DNA of 64,000 bases from Phallus indusiatus (lineage: Eukaryota; Basidiomycota; Agaricomycetes; Phallales; Phallaceae): the NCBI GenBank assembly GCA_027605045.1, contig JAQFWX010000068.1:1-64000 (forward strand). Direction: 5' to 3'. Shown here piece after piece: positions 22,871-33,186 of this stretch. The translations under genes were made by a program, and so were the position numbers. Every line of letters starts with the position of its first letter. The stretch's first letter is position 1. The notes under the pieces are model-generated. The model was not told where the DNA came from. It ran no database searches and was given only the letters and a program-made list of their open reading frames with translations.

Positions 22871-25800
22871 CTAGACACCGTTCAAGTTCCTCTCCGAAAT
22901 CTTTTGGACTAATTCGTCCAGACGCTGCTGCATGTCCTTGATTTCTTGCAAAATTACTTCATCCGAAGACTGATACCAGCACTTAAAATATGTCGGTGAA
23001 AAAAAGAATAAAAACTCACCAAGAGAATATTTGGAAATCTCTTGACTATATCCTGGAAATCGACTTTAGAAATTTTCAAACCGTCCTCATCGACTTCTGG
23101 ATTTTGCGCCTCCAGGCATGTATCGTCCTCAACAGCATTATCGCCGAACCAGGTCCGCAGGTATGTCGAGTCACTCTTAAGAGATTCGTATAAAGTTAAG
23201 ACGGTTAAGGGTATGAAGAATATGATAATCATGACGTATTTGTTCAGCTGCGGTAGCTTTTAGCAATCAGATATGCGCGAGAACCAACACACATACCTTG
23301 GCATAGGTTTTTGGTGACAAAATTCGTCTATCCGCATTGAATCAGCTTGCACCACTGCGATATTTGAGAATATTACTTACTCCAATGGGGCCACCAAGAC
23401 AAATTCAATCAAATTAAAAGGCGCAGGGTAGACGTATTTATCTGGAGCTCGAGTCATAGCGACTGCTTTTGCAGCTGAGAAAGCCGAGTATTGAGCTTCA
23501 GCGTCGTCAACGATCTAGATAATTATCACCAGGATGAAATGTTATTCCACGTTTGAGATCACCACTTACGGACTGATATGCAGAAGCGAAGAGGGAAATC
23601 AGAACGTTCAGTAGTATGACTGTGGCAGTAAAGTTCCATCTGGCCAGAAAATGTTAATGAGAATGAGACCATACAGCGCAGCTTTTGACATACAGGTAAT
23701 ATAAAACGAGGCCAAACAAACTATTAGATAGATTCAATAAATTAACAATCGATAACAGCGGGGAACGTACTTCGTGGCAGACGATTCATAATCTGGAGAT
23801 CTGAAAAAAAAAAAAAAGTAAAATGGGAGCTTTTTCCCTCTTAAAAAAATACAACCCACGCTAATAGTGCTTGAATAAGCATATTAAGTATCTAAACGTT
23901 CGTCAATTATAAAAGACAAATAGTGAGAAAATAATTTGCTAACAATGGTCCTTCTTTCTGTCTCGCCATCACTATTGACAGTGCTCAGGGCATAATCTCT
24001 CGATAGTGAACAACCCACTTACCTAGCGTCTAATGCGACCATAGCCTGCAAGAAGCCAACGAACAATATTCCCAAGAGCTGGATGAAAGCTCAGCTTAAT
24101 GGGCTCGAATTTGTTCACGAATTAAACCTCACAGCAAAGAATATTGAACTCTCTTGGAGCATTCGACCAATACATATTTGCATCGTGCCGATATATCTTT
24201 TTTCATATCAAGGTTTGAGAATGAAAGAAAGAGAAAGGCAACGTCAACAGCTCACTTGAAACCGTCAAAAACAGTAATCAATCCTAAGACAGATGATGAG
24301 TGAACTCTTCAAAATCAAAATACGGCTAATATTCACTCATCCTAAACAATTCCAAAAAATGAGTTCGTTAGCGGAAAAGGAAATGAGAACATACCATATG
24401 AATGGAGCCACGCAGCTCAGAACTTGAAAACTAGTTAAGTGGAGAGTTGCGCTGGGTCCGTCATCGTAGAAAATTCCGCGGATTCGCAGAACAAATGCGG
24501 TGCATAATATTGTGTAGGTTATAATCGATATCACGGTCCAGAAATCAGCAAGCGCTACACGCCAATTGAAGAGGCGCGTGGAAGTGTACACCTAAATACA
24601 ATTATGAAATGGACAAATTTGTCTCTGTGGCGATATTGACGTACTTTATATAATTCTAAAAGAAAAGGAGGTTCTTCGATGACCCCTCGGAGAGAAAATA
24701 TTTCGTCACGCACCATCAATAGTGAAAGCAAGAGACATGGTATACAGTATATACTCCCAAACATCGAAATGTTCACGACGTGCATCGAGCTTCTCAAGAG
24801 GTTGCTGGACTGTTAATTACCTTAGAACTGGTTTCACACATAAGAATTAGTGCTACTCACCAGCTTGGGAGTAGGTGAAAAGAAAGAAAAGCCAAATTAT
24901 TATGCGAAACATGTTTTGGTATCTAACAACCAAAAACCGTCAAAAAATGACATCAGTAAGACTTGTGCCGTTCTTACCGTGGAACTGAAAGACGGGACGG
25001 ATCGAAACGAGACCAAAATCCAGCTTGCTTGACATCAGTGAACGGTACATCTGTTTATTCATTAATTTAAAAATGGATGATAAGGAGATTGCGATTGAAT
25101 AAAACTTACAATCAATGCCATCGTGATCGTTGTAAGTCTGAACCCAATGTCCATTCCAAAGCGAATTGGTAACTGAAGCCGATCAATTGACTGTAGTTAC
25201 TAGAATTCAGATACTGACCTAATTGACTCTCGCTGGAAGAAAGGAAAACGGTACTGAAGGACTAAGTCAGTACTAAGAGAAGACTATTTATCGCAGAAGC
25301 TAGTACCAATGTTTATCCACAGCGTATTCGAATACACTAGAAGGGGAACTGATATCGCCTTCACTGTCTATATACCTGTAACGCGTGCTCATTACTGAAG
25401 CAAGACGGTCGGGTCCCATGCTATGAACGACCAGCCGAGCGAGAACTTCACAAGCAGCAGCTAGTTTCACACTTTGAGTATCTTACTTCCCGACGTATTT
25501 GCCTTCAAAACGCACCGCGACAAATATTTTCGTCCCAGTCTGAGATGTTTCGAGACGCATCACTGCACTGCACGTTAGTCGCCCTTTACTGAATGACAAC
25601 AAACATAAAATTATCGCACCGATGGAAAGTCTGTTGGGCACGGAGAAGAGAAAAGGGTAAAGCTTGTACGAAATCACCAGCCGCAGCGATGTAAGCATCG
25701 ACAACTGTGGTGATGGAAACCAAGTACACGGATGACAATGGTTGAGTCGATTATTGGCAAACCACGAAAAGCTCGAAATTAACCTTTATTCGTTAGGATT

Positions 25801-26019
25801 TTGCTTCTAGACTCCTTGAGAATAGCGATATCAACTGGAACAGGTAGAAGTTGTACCGTCAACGCGCGAAGTCTGCGAACTAGTTCTAGAAACGAAATGA
25901 CGTCGTTTTAATTGAAAGCGTCAAGTACATTAAACAAAACACGATTTACTGTTTATGACATCCGGTGAAACAACGATAGCTGTCGTGGATAATAAACCGG
26001 ACTGCTCTTCCGTATCCAT
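22871..26019 (-). CDS. Yvc1-like vacuolar TRP calcium channel
   Basis: Predicted fungal TRP-family cation channel of the Yvc1 type, which releases Ca2+ from the vacuole. The first exon (ATG at 26017-26019) reads MDTEEQSGLLSTTAIVVSPD and joins LVRRLRALTVQLLPVPVDIA, the Yvc1 N-terminal signature. Membrane exons include SLRSSMHVVNISMFGSIYCI with PCLLLSLLMVRDEIF (about 24650-24780) and FNWRVALADFWTVISIITYT through LHLTSFQVLS (about 24400-24590). The pore-distal segment is FTATVILLNVLISLFASAYQ (about 23575-23640), followed by KYVYPAPFNLIEFVLVAPL, the family's post-S6 block. A further helix and the C-terminal coiled coil EIKDMQQRLDELVQKISE end at TAG 22871-22873. Many small introns make exon calls between 23700 and 25700 uncertain. 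Confidence 0.83.
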
Positions 26020-26178
26020 TGGATAACAAAGAGCTCGAACAAGGTCTAAACAAGAAGGGCTGAATTGAACGATGTGCCATTCAAAAGTTTTATTTTTGAT
26101 CATTTTCAAATAGCGGCGCGCCTAGTACCGTGACGTCACAGCGTCACGCGACCGTACTGCGTTGTTAGCCTAGCAATC
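26020..26178. promoter_or_regulatory. Compact bidirectional promoter, Yvc1-like / ARPC3
   Basis: Only 159 bp separate two divergent start codons. The centre is GC-rich and contains a perfect CRE palindrome (26131-26138). Any regulator bound here could influence both genes. Confidence 0.6.
26131..26138. promoter_or_regulatory. CRE-type palindrome TGACGTCA
   Basis: A perfect 8-bp ATF/CREB (bZIP) site, about 40 bp upstream of the ARPC3 ATG and 112 bp from the Yvc1-like ATG, followed at once by a second GCGTCACGC half-site-like stretch. bZIP factors of the Atf1 class bind this sequence in fungi. Binding here is inferred. Confidence 0.5.
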
Positions 26179-26889
26179 ATGCCTGTAAGTGAATCGTCAG
26201 ATCGATAAATCATATTTGGTCAATGTTTTCACATTTGACAGGCCTATCATTCATCGTTTCTCGCCGTTGAAGATGTAAAAGTTGTCGGGAATACCGCCAT
26301 TCTACCGATTAGAACTAAATTCCGAGGACCCTCGCTTCTCGTAGGTATATAAGCCCACTCTTCTTCTCAGAGATATTGCCTTCATACTTCCATTCCAGAC
26401 GAGCCTAATACTGCAGACATAATTGACGAAGCGCTTGATTTATTCCGTGCCAATTCACTTTTCCGAAACTTTGAGATCAAAGGACCTGCAGATCGTTTGC
26501 TGATCATCCTCATCTTGTTCATTTCGGATTGTTTGGCAAAGCTATCGACATCCAAAATACCACCTAATCAGCAAGAAGCGTACAAGTTACTAAACACATT
26601 GGCTGTTGATGCTTTTGCGATCCCTGGTGACGCTAATTTCAACTTGAACGCACATTTCGCCCCTCCTGGTAGTCGCGGAGAGAGTGGTGTGTTTTCTTGA
26701 CTTTTTTCTTCTTCTTTGTGCTCAAGCTTATCTGAATCAGAATACTTCCGACAATACCTTGTGCAAGTGCGACAGGAATTAGCTGCGCGATTAATCGACC
26801 GACTTTACGCAGATGGAACTGGAAAACCGAGCAAATGGTGGATGGCATTCACAAAGAGACGGTTCATGAACCGAAGCTTGGGAAATTAA
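26179..26889 (+). CDS. ARC18: Arp2/3 complex subunit 3 (ARPC3/Arc18)
   Basis: The p21 subunit of the Arp2/3 actin-nucleating complex, acting at cortical actin patches. Four exons: ATG CCT, then AYHSSFLAVEDVKVVGNTAI with PIRTKFRGPSLL, then DEPNTADIIDEALDLFRANS with FRNFEIKGPADRLLIILILF and QEAYKLLNTLAVDAFAIPGD, and last EYFRQYLVQVRQELAARLID with KPSKWWMAFTKRRFMNRSL. The NYDIK-like block (NFEIKGPADR) and the KWW..F.KR.FM ending are diagnostic. Length is about 180 residues, normal for the family. The first exon is only two codons long before a GTAAGT donor. The stop TAA is at 26887-26889. Confidence 0.95.
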
Positions 26890-26946
26890 TCAAGATCAAT
26901 AATGTAGAACTAGCTAGGTAACATATATATATGGGAAGTTGTATGA

Positions 26947-28355
26947 TCATCGTTTGTGCCGTCTTCGTTCGTTTGGATTTTTCCGACCATAACCTATGAC
27001 GGGCATACCATCTTTGCCCATATTTCGACCTTTACCCCCAGCGCCGACCGTTAACATCTCAGGCATCCAATCAGGGTCCATCCAATCAAGACGCACACCG
27101 TCGTTTTCTGAGTTAAGCGCAGAAGTCAATTTCTTTTCTTCTTTTGCTCGACGAGCTTCCATCCGTTTTTCTGCACGAATCCATTCGGGTTGGTCACCGC
27201 GAAGTATAAGACCTTCTCCAGATCCAGTTTTGGCCGATCCTGGTTTAGGCGAGGGTATCGAGTACTTGGTGCCACGAAGTCGCCACTGAAAGTTCTTTTT
27301 TAGATGAACCCGCATAGTTGGCTCGCCTCCGGGCGTTTTAGGAGCGGACAGAGTAACTGATGTTCGTAACAGGGTTGCACTGCCGCAAGCAGGACAGAAA
27401 CGTTTACTGGAATCCTTGCAAATTCTGCGAATAGATGATTAGAGAATCCAAGAACGGCAATCTCGAATAAAAACAAACGGACTTGAAACAAGCATGGCAT
27501 CGTAAAACCCATGTCTTGACATGTGATATCTGTTTGCCCTCTACATCGATTAGATTTAGATCCATGTGTAGGAGGACGTTTTGCATTGCAAAATCAGCAG
27601 TCATACATCCTACTTTGATGTCCTCTGAAGGTTTTTTTTTGCGACTTGTGGCGCCGCTATCGGGTACCAGGGAAAGTGCACGGGATTTATGCATGGCGAC
27701 ATTCGTTGGGGTTATCCACTCCCCTTCACCGTCATCCTCGGATGGGGGGTCATCGAATGGAGGCTGATCTTCAGATGACTGTTCATCTGAAGAGTCTTCG
27801 AGACTTTCTTGCTCGCTCTGCTCGTCCGCTTCCTCTGGGGTGATACTAGCCGCTTGCAGATCCTGAGTTAAACTATCTATCATCGATGTCTCGGTCCCGG
27901 TAGTAGGCTCTGTCTCAACTTCTACCGCTTTTGTTTGAACATCTTCTGGGGTTACGTTTTCTGCGGGTACTTGGGGAACTTCTTTTTTTGCATCTTCTGC
28001 CAGAGCATAAGTTAAAGCCAAAACCGATAAATCAGCTTGTGATAGAACGGAGTAGTCTCCAGTTTTTTTGGCAACCAGTATCACTATAAAAAGATATTCA
28101 TTCCAAATGCGTTAAATAAAGATAGGAAGTTTTAGAACCTTGAGCTAAAGCAGCGGCACTTGGATTACGGATTTCAATGTTTATACCGGCAGTAATAGAC
28201 AATCTCTCCAGATGCTCTCGAGCTTTTTTGTCTTTTAGCTCATCTAGGACTTGCGGAACAGTCAGATATTTCTCAGCTAAATTCCGTAACGGGGTCAATG
28301 ACAATAAAGGGCCAGAGTCGAGGACCAAATTTTTGACCTTGTGAGGTTGGTCCAT
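26947..28355 (-). CDS. NOB1: Nob1, PIN-domain endonuclease of 18S rRNA maturation
   Basis: Cytoplasmic nuclease that cleaves at the 3' end of 18S rRNA in pre-40S particles. The PIN domain starts MDQPHKVKNLVLDSGPLLSL with the first catalytic Asp, then LRNLAEKYLTVPQVLDELKD. After an intron, ILVAKKTGDYSVLSQADLSV with ALTYALAED supplies the later acidic residues. A long acidic linker follows (DEQSEQESLEDSSDEQ). The zinc ribbon is split by an intron: CHACFK in one exon, ICKD..RFCPACGSATL in the next, giving two C-x2-C pairs. The conserved tail reads NFQWRLRGTKYSIPSPKPG and ILRGDQPEW, and ends RRRHKR. Three exons. It converges with ARPC3, with 57 bp between the stops. Confidence 0.95.
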
Positions 28356-29030
28356 TGCAAATCTTTTGACGGGCGTCTAACGTGCTCGCATTACATAAGC
28401 AAAAGAGAAGAGGCGCCTTGAGAAGATTTAGCGCCTTCTTGCGATTCACGGCGTGCTCTGGCGTGCTAAATGTTTTTGAGCAAGTCGTGGACTTTCGAAC
28501 CCGAGACGGCCAAGAATGCCCGTATCTGCTCAACCGGTGACTATATGAATGGTCATAGGACAAGGTTCAAACACCCATGACGTAGGGCAGACTCAGCGTG
28601 CAGATTAGTGAGACACTCGAGAGTTTGGGGTGTCATTTGCTAAACAGACACCTGACCTTTATACGCACACCCCATCGGCGGCCAATTCCCTTTCGCTTAA
28701 GACGGAATGATAGAAAGAAAGAGAGAAAGAGATATCGATGAGCTATTTTACATCTCCAGTTGCAGATGAAGACATTGCGTCACAAAATCCACCAAATCCA
28801 CTTTGTAGCAATATCTGGTATACATTCTTCTTACTTACTATAAATAGCTAATCTGATCCGGAGTATCACTTTGTTTTTGGAACTCTAATAGCAAAATTGT
28901 TCTAAGACAATACGGCCCGGATCGAATCGAACGAGGCTTGAGCCCCAATTTAAATAGCATTCAACCTGCAAGCGCCCACAGCTTTGGGTCGCCCACACTT
29001 TGAATTCCACTTGTTGCACATACACTAACC
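28356..29030. other. Intergenic region Nob1 / isopropylmalate dehydrogenase
   Basis: 675 bp between divergent genes. It has a purine-rich GAAAGA stretch near 28707-28730 and no supportable coding sequence. I looked for a Leu3-type CCGGNNCCGG site before the leucine gene and saw only half-site-like CCCGG/CCGGA words. Confidence 0.5.
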
Positions 29031-30392
29031 ATGAGAACGTAAGTCCTCTTCTCTCAATATCGATGATTGGTACAAACCTACCGATACAGATTCAACATTG
29101 CTGTCATACCTGGTGATGGAATTGGTTAGAGCATAATTGAGTCCGATTATCAGATATCGGAGCTGATCGCGTTACCCACAGGTCCTGAGGTTGTCGGTCA
29201 GGCCGTTCGCGTTCTTCGAGTTATCGAGGAGAGAAGTCAAGGCAAATTTGCATTCAATCTCCAACAGCACCTTATCGGAGGCGCTGCAATTGATGCTACC
29301 GGAAAACCTTTACCGGATTCTACCTTTGAAGCCTGCAAGGTAGCTGATGCTATCCTCCTAGGTATGTTCATTTCGTCCGTTATTCTTTTAAGCTTCTGAT
29401 TGAATACTTGACAGGCGCTGTTGGTGGACCGAAATGGCCGATCGAAGGACCCATTCGTCCAGAGCAAAGTCTTTTAACTCTAAGGAAAGAACTCAACCTC
29501 TATGCGAATATCCGTCCTATCTACTTTCCATCAGACTCCTTGATCTCGGCTTCGCCTCTTAAAGAGTCGGTCGTCAAAGGCGTTAACATCATTATGTTGA
29601 GAGAACTCATTGGCGGGGCTTACTTCGGCCAACGAAAGGAGGCTAATGCTGAACCTCAACCTCAAGCAGCATGGGATACTATGGCATATAGCGTGGAAGA
29701 AGTTAAACGTGTAGCCCGTGTCGCTGCTCATTTAGCATTGTCCTCCAATCCGCCATCCAAAGTCTTCTCCATTGACAAAGCGAACGTGCTCGCGAGTTCC
29801 CGACTATGGCGATCAGTTGTATCAGAGACCTTGAAGAATGAATATCCACAACTCACGGTTGAGCATTACTACGTTGATGCTACTTCGATGTACCTCGTAA
29901 CAAATCCAAGAATGTTCAACGGTGTCCTTTTGACAGAAAATCTCTTCGGTGATATGTGAGTTACTTTTGTTCAAAACTTGAGATTTCGATCCCGGTTTTC
30001 TAACTGCTTTGGACAGTCTCTCTGACCAAGGAAGTGGATTAGTTGGCTCGCTAGGTCTTGCTCCGTCTGCGTCCTTGTCCGGTCCACCAGCCACTGGAGG
30101 TCAAACCGTAAATGGACTGTACGAGCCCATCCATGGTTCTGCGCCAACCATCGCCAATCAGAATATCGCCAATCCCTTGGCGACGATTTTAAGCGCTGCT
30201 TTGCTTTTGAGATATTCTCTTGGACTGGAGGAGGAAGCTAAGGCCGTCGAGCAAGCGGTTCGTGTCGTCTTGAACGACAAGTCCATTGGAGGATTGGGCT
30301 TGCGAACAAAAGACATTGGTGGGGAGAGCACCACTACCGAAATTGGAGATAGAGTGGTTTTTGTGTTGAAAAACTTGCCGTCTGCTGAGTGA
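29031..30392 (+). CDS. LEU2: 3-Isopropylmalate dehydrogenase
   Basis: Third enzyme of leucine synthesis: NAD-dependent oxidative decarboxylation of 3-isopropylmalate. Short first exon MRT, then [20 protein letters not shown]. The main exons give [51 protein letters not shown] and, later, [37 protein letters not shown] and the NAD-binding [20 protein letters not shown]. The substrate Arg cluster, catalytic Tyr region and metal-binding Asp residues are in place. Five exons join in frame. The second intron starts GTTAGA, a less usual donor. The stop TGA is at 30390-30392. Fungal enzymes may be cytosolic; no clear targeting peptide is visible. Confidence 0.96.
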
Positions 30393-30677
30393 ACGTTGAG
30401 TGAAAAACGTACAAACGGTTTTAGTAATAAATAAATTTGTAATGTTAACTTACCGTTTGTAAAGTAGTGTAACAGAGGTCGTCTCAACATCCCTCAAAGA
30501 CAGATTGTAGTAAAGAATTGGACCCCCACCGTCAATCAGAAATCTAGACAGAAAACACTTCTTGGGGCTTCCATAACCTTTCATACTCTTTCCAAAAATT
30601 GCTTTGTGTTATATGGCTTCCAATAAATTTGGTTTGTATCTAACATTTTGTTCGATATTTTCTCACTGGTCAACACA
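30393..30677. other. 3' flank of the leucine gene
   Basis: Intergenic, AT-rich, without a supportable gene. It ends at the first copy of the repeated 45-bp element. Confidence 0.5.
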
Positions 30678-30722
30678 ATCATATCTCCGGTGCAGGGATT
30701 TGCCGCGTAAAGCGGCGCTAGT
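30678..30722 (+). repeat. 45-bp dispersed repeat, copy 1 (Helitron-3'-end-like)
   Basis: Begins ATCATATCTCCGG and ends with a GC hairpin (GCCGC, loop GTAAA, GCGGC) followed by G-CTAG-T. It matches the element at 32709-32753 at 44 of 45 positions, while the flanks on both sides differ. Helitrons end in a hairpin followed by CTRR and sit before a host T; CTAG fits, although the hairpin is closer to the end than usual. No transposase is nearby. Confidence 0.55.
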
Positions 30723-32752
30723 CTGAACGTTAACTGTCATACGGAACCGAAAATCTGGTAGTGAAACTGAGTTTTTGAGCTCGAATACTTCTTAGAAGAT
30801 GCCGGATGCCGCGATGGATATATTGTGAAACCGATTAATGAGAGGCATCGTTTATCCGCTCATTCAATCCATCATTCTTGGAAAGTGTTTAGTCGACATG
30901 GATATCTGTTGCTTTACAAGGCGTTTCAATGAAGACGATTCGAGCCATATTGGAATCTGTCGACGTACAGTTAATTTGAACAAGCCAATTGTTCGTGGCG
31001 CAGTAAATTCCAGCAGTATTGTCACTATGTATTTGCAAATTCCAAAATAGAAGTCTAACCTTTTCCTTCGCGAAATCTTCATTACAAGAAAAAAACTAAA
31101 CAAGCGTGGCGAACTACAGGCTTAGGTACAGGTAATTCGAATTCCCATTTGATTCCTTAGCACAAACTTTGAGGCTTCTTCTGAGTTTTATCAATCAAGG
31201 GAATTGTCCTCGTTGGGCCATGAGAATTTGACGCGCGAGTTCACCGCGCAGCCGCGACATTGGCGCGAAGTGAAAAAACTTACTGTAGGATAAGCACTTG
31301 CTTTGTGGGGTTTGATAAAACATCAGATATAAATGAACAGCAAATTTTATAATACTATGGAACTCATTTCAAAGAGTGAAAGCAGTGTTTCAAGCGGAAA
31401 AGTCATGTTTAGTCAGGCGCGATAAAGATTCCTAACTTAGTAATTTGCGCGGTAAAGGCGCGGTAAGGATTCCGGACTTAGTAATTTTCGCGGTAAAGGC
31501 GCGCCAAAGATTGTTTAAGGAATCTGTATCGCGCTAAATTGCCATATCAGGAATCCTTATCGCGCCGAGTTGCCATGTCAGGAATCTTTACCGCGCCAGA
31601 TAAAAACATAGCATTTTCTACTCGAAACTCTGCTTTCTCCCTTCGAAATAAGTTTCACGGTATTATAATTTTGTCACTCCTTCACCTCTGAATTTTTTTT
31701 TCCAATTAGATAAGCACTGTTCCAAGACAAATGCATCTAGGCTAAATGCCGGCGGCTGTTGTGTGAAGTCTTTAATATGCTTATTCAAGTTATTCCAATA
31801 GAACAAAACCTTCATACATATACTGAGACCAATTTCATAATAGATAACTACTATAAGGATTAACACTAAGTACCATGAATTCTTAACGTCCATCACCCGG
31901 GTCACTGTTGGGACGTCTGACCGCCGATTATTCTACCACACAGTCGGAAGTTTGAGCGAATTACTGTTTGATTACTGTTGGAATTTTTTTTTTCATCTCT
32001 CTATTTTTCATGATCTAATTAAATATTTCTCTATATACAAAACCTTTGTCCGGAAAAGGTATCTAAGCACTCTACCAAGTAATAACTCATGGCTTTGTTC
32101 ATCCGGCGCGGTGATACTTTCGCGGCAGCGCAGCAGGCCGCGCGCCAAATTCTTGTAGCCCGTCCTCGTTTGTCTGGAGCACAGCGGTACTATGTTTTCC
32201 CAAAATATGCGCCCTCTGGGCATCTTTCCGACCAAAACATTTCTCGCTGAAAGAAAATAAATATAAGACAGCAATTCATCGACAAACAATGTGAAAAGTT
32301 TACCAGAAATGACAAACATATTTATTTGGGTTATTTTTTGAAGTCACATGTCTATCACCGTCTGCCCTATTTCTGAACCGTTCTTTACTAGAAAAGGGCG
32401 TAATACATCCCGATTTATACATGGCGCAAAATGGAATCACTAACCATGAACCACACATAACAGGACGGGACTTGATTTCCTCGTCGATGTGTTGAAATAT
32501 TTGCTCCGGTGTTGAAAAATACGAGCCGGGTGCGAGGCATTTTGCAAGACTGCAACTGAAAATTCCTTCCCCAGGGGAGTTTATACAGAGGTGATAGGGA
32601 GGATTTATCGTTCCCAAGTTGATGAGGTAGTGGAGGTTTGTCTGCATAGGGTTGGATAGCAAGGTTCGGTACAGTCTGTCACGTACAGTCTAGAGCGGCA
32701 TTAGCGCCATCATATCTCCGGTGCAGGGATTTGCCGCGTAAGGCGGCGCTAG
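30722..32752 (+). mobile_element. Candidate non-autonomous Helitron-like element
   Basis: Proposed element of about 2.03 kb. It starts TC directly after the CTAG of the upstream repeat and ends with the same hairpin-CTAG sequence, next base T, as a head-to-tail rolling-circle arrangement would. No open frame inside resembles a Rep/helicase, so it would depend on another copy. It contains the iterated 17-mer array at 31416-31597. The 5' boundary is inferred only from TC and tandem logic, and the alternative is two independent insertions of a longer element. Confidence 0.35.
31416..31597. repeat. Symmetric array of iterated 17-mers
   Basis: Three forward copies of a core close to GGCGCGGTAAAGATTCC start at 31416, 31457 and 31498, exactly 41 bp apart; the third is incomplete. 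They are followed by three reverse-complement copies (GGAATC..CGCGCC) at 31519, 31550 and 31581, exactly 31 bp apart. The whole could fold as a large cruciform or present six binding sites in opposed orientation. The two halves have different spacer sequences, so it is not one simple inverted duplication. Confidence 0.85.
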
Positions 32753-32753
32753 T
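32709..32753 (+). repeat. 45-bp dispersed repeat, copy 2 (Helitron-3'-end-like)
   Basis: Second copy of the element at 30678-30722, differing by one base in the hairpin loop (GTAAG for GTAAA). It ends CTAG followed by T. Downstream sequence is unrelated to that after copy 1. Confidence 0.55.
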
Positions 32754-33000
32754 ACAATAATGCGCGTTATCCGAGTGCGCGTAATAATAGCTGCTCAAGT
32801 TGCATTCGAAAAAGGTCTTTGAAAGCTTGAAATCCAAATATTGTATGCCAGACTACTACGTGTACACGATACTATGGCTACGGGTTCGTCAGACACTTTG
32901 TCGCTGATTAGGACCTGGAGGGTCCCCTGTGGGATAGGTTGAAGGGGAGTGAACTAGTGACCGGTCAGTACTTCAGTAGCCGAGAGGAGTGTGTCTGTTC
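32754..33000. other. Intergenic segment without a recognised feature
   Basis: No supportable gene. It contains TTCGTCAGACACTTTGTCGCT (about 32885), which resembles CTCGTCAGACGCTCTGTCGCT near 34867; the shared word may be a short dispersed repeat. Confidence 0.35.
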
Positions 33001-33186
33001 GCCATGGCTAAAAGTCGTGGCCAAGTTTTCAGCCATGGCTGAACATAAAAGTTCAACCATGTTCAGCCATGGCTGAAAGTCCTCGCCATGGATAAAAGTC
33101 CTCGCCATGGATTCTCAGCCATGGATTCTCAGCCATAGAATCCCCGTCATAGAATCCTCGCCATGGACTCGCCATGGCTCAAAGTC
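33001..33186. repeat. Palindrome-rich minisatellite (CCATGG units)
   Basis: About ten CCATGG or near-CCATGG palindromes, often as AGCCATGGCT, are spaced by short variable words such as GAAAGTCCTCG, GATTCTC and GATAAAAGTCCTCG. Neighbouring units repeat imperfectly in tandem. No reading frame here looks protein-coding. Confidence 0.8.

Noticed and set aside
32008..32662. Minus-strand open frames inside the candidate Helitron as a Rep/helicase
   Set aside because: No rolling-circle HUH motif or helicase Walker motif could be read; they are short and interrupted.
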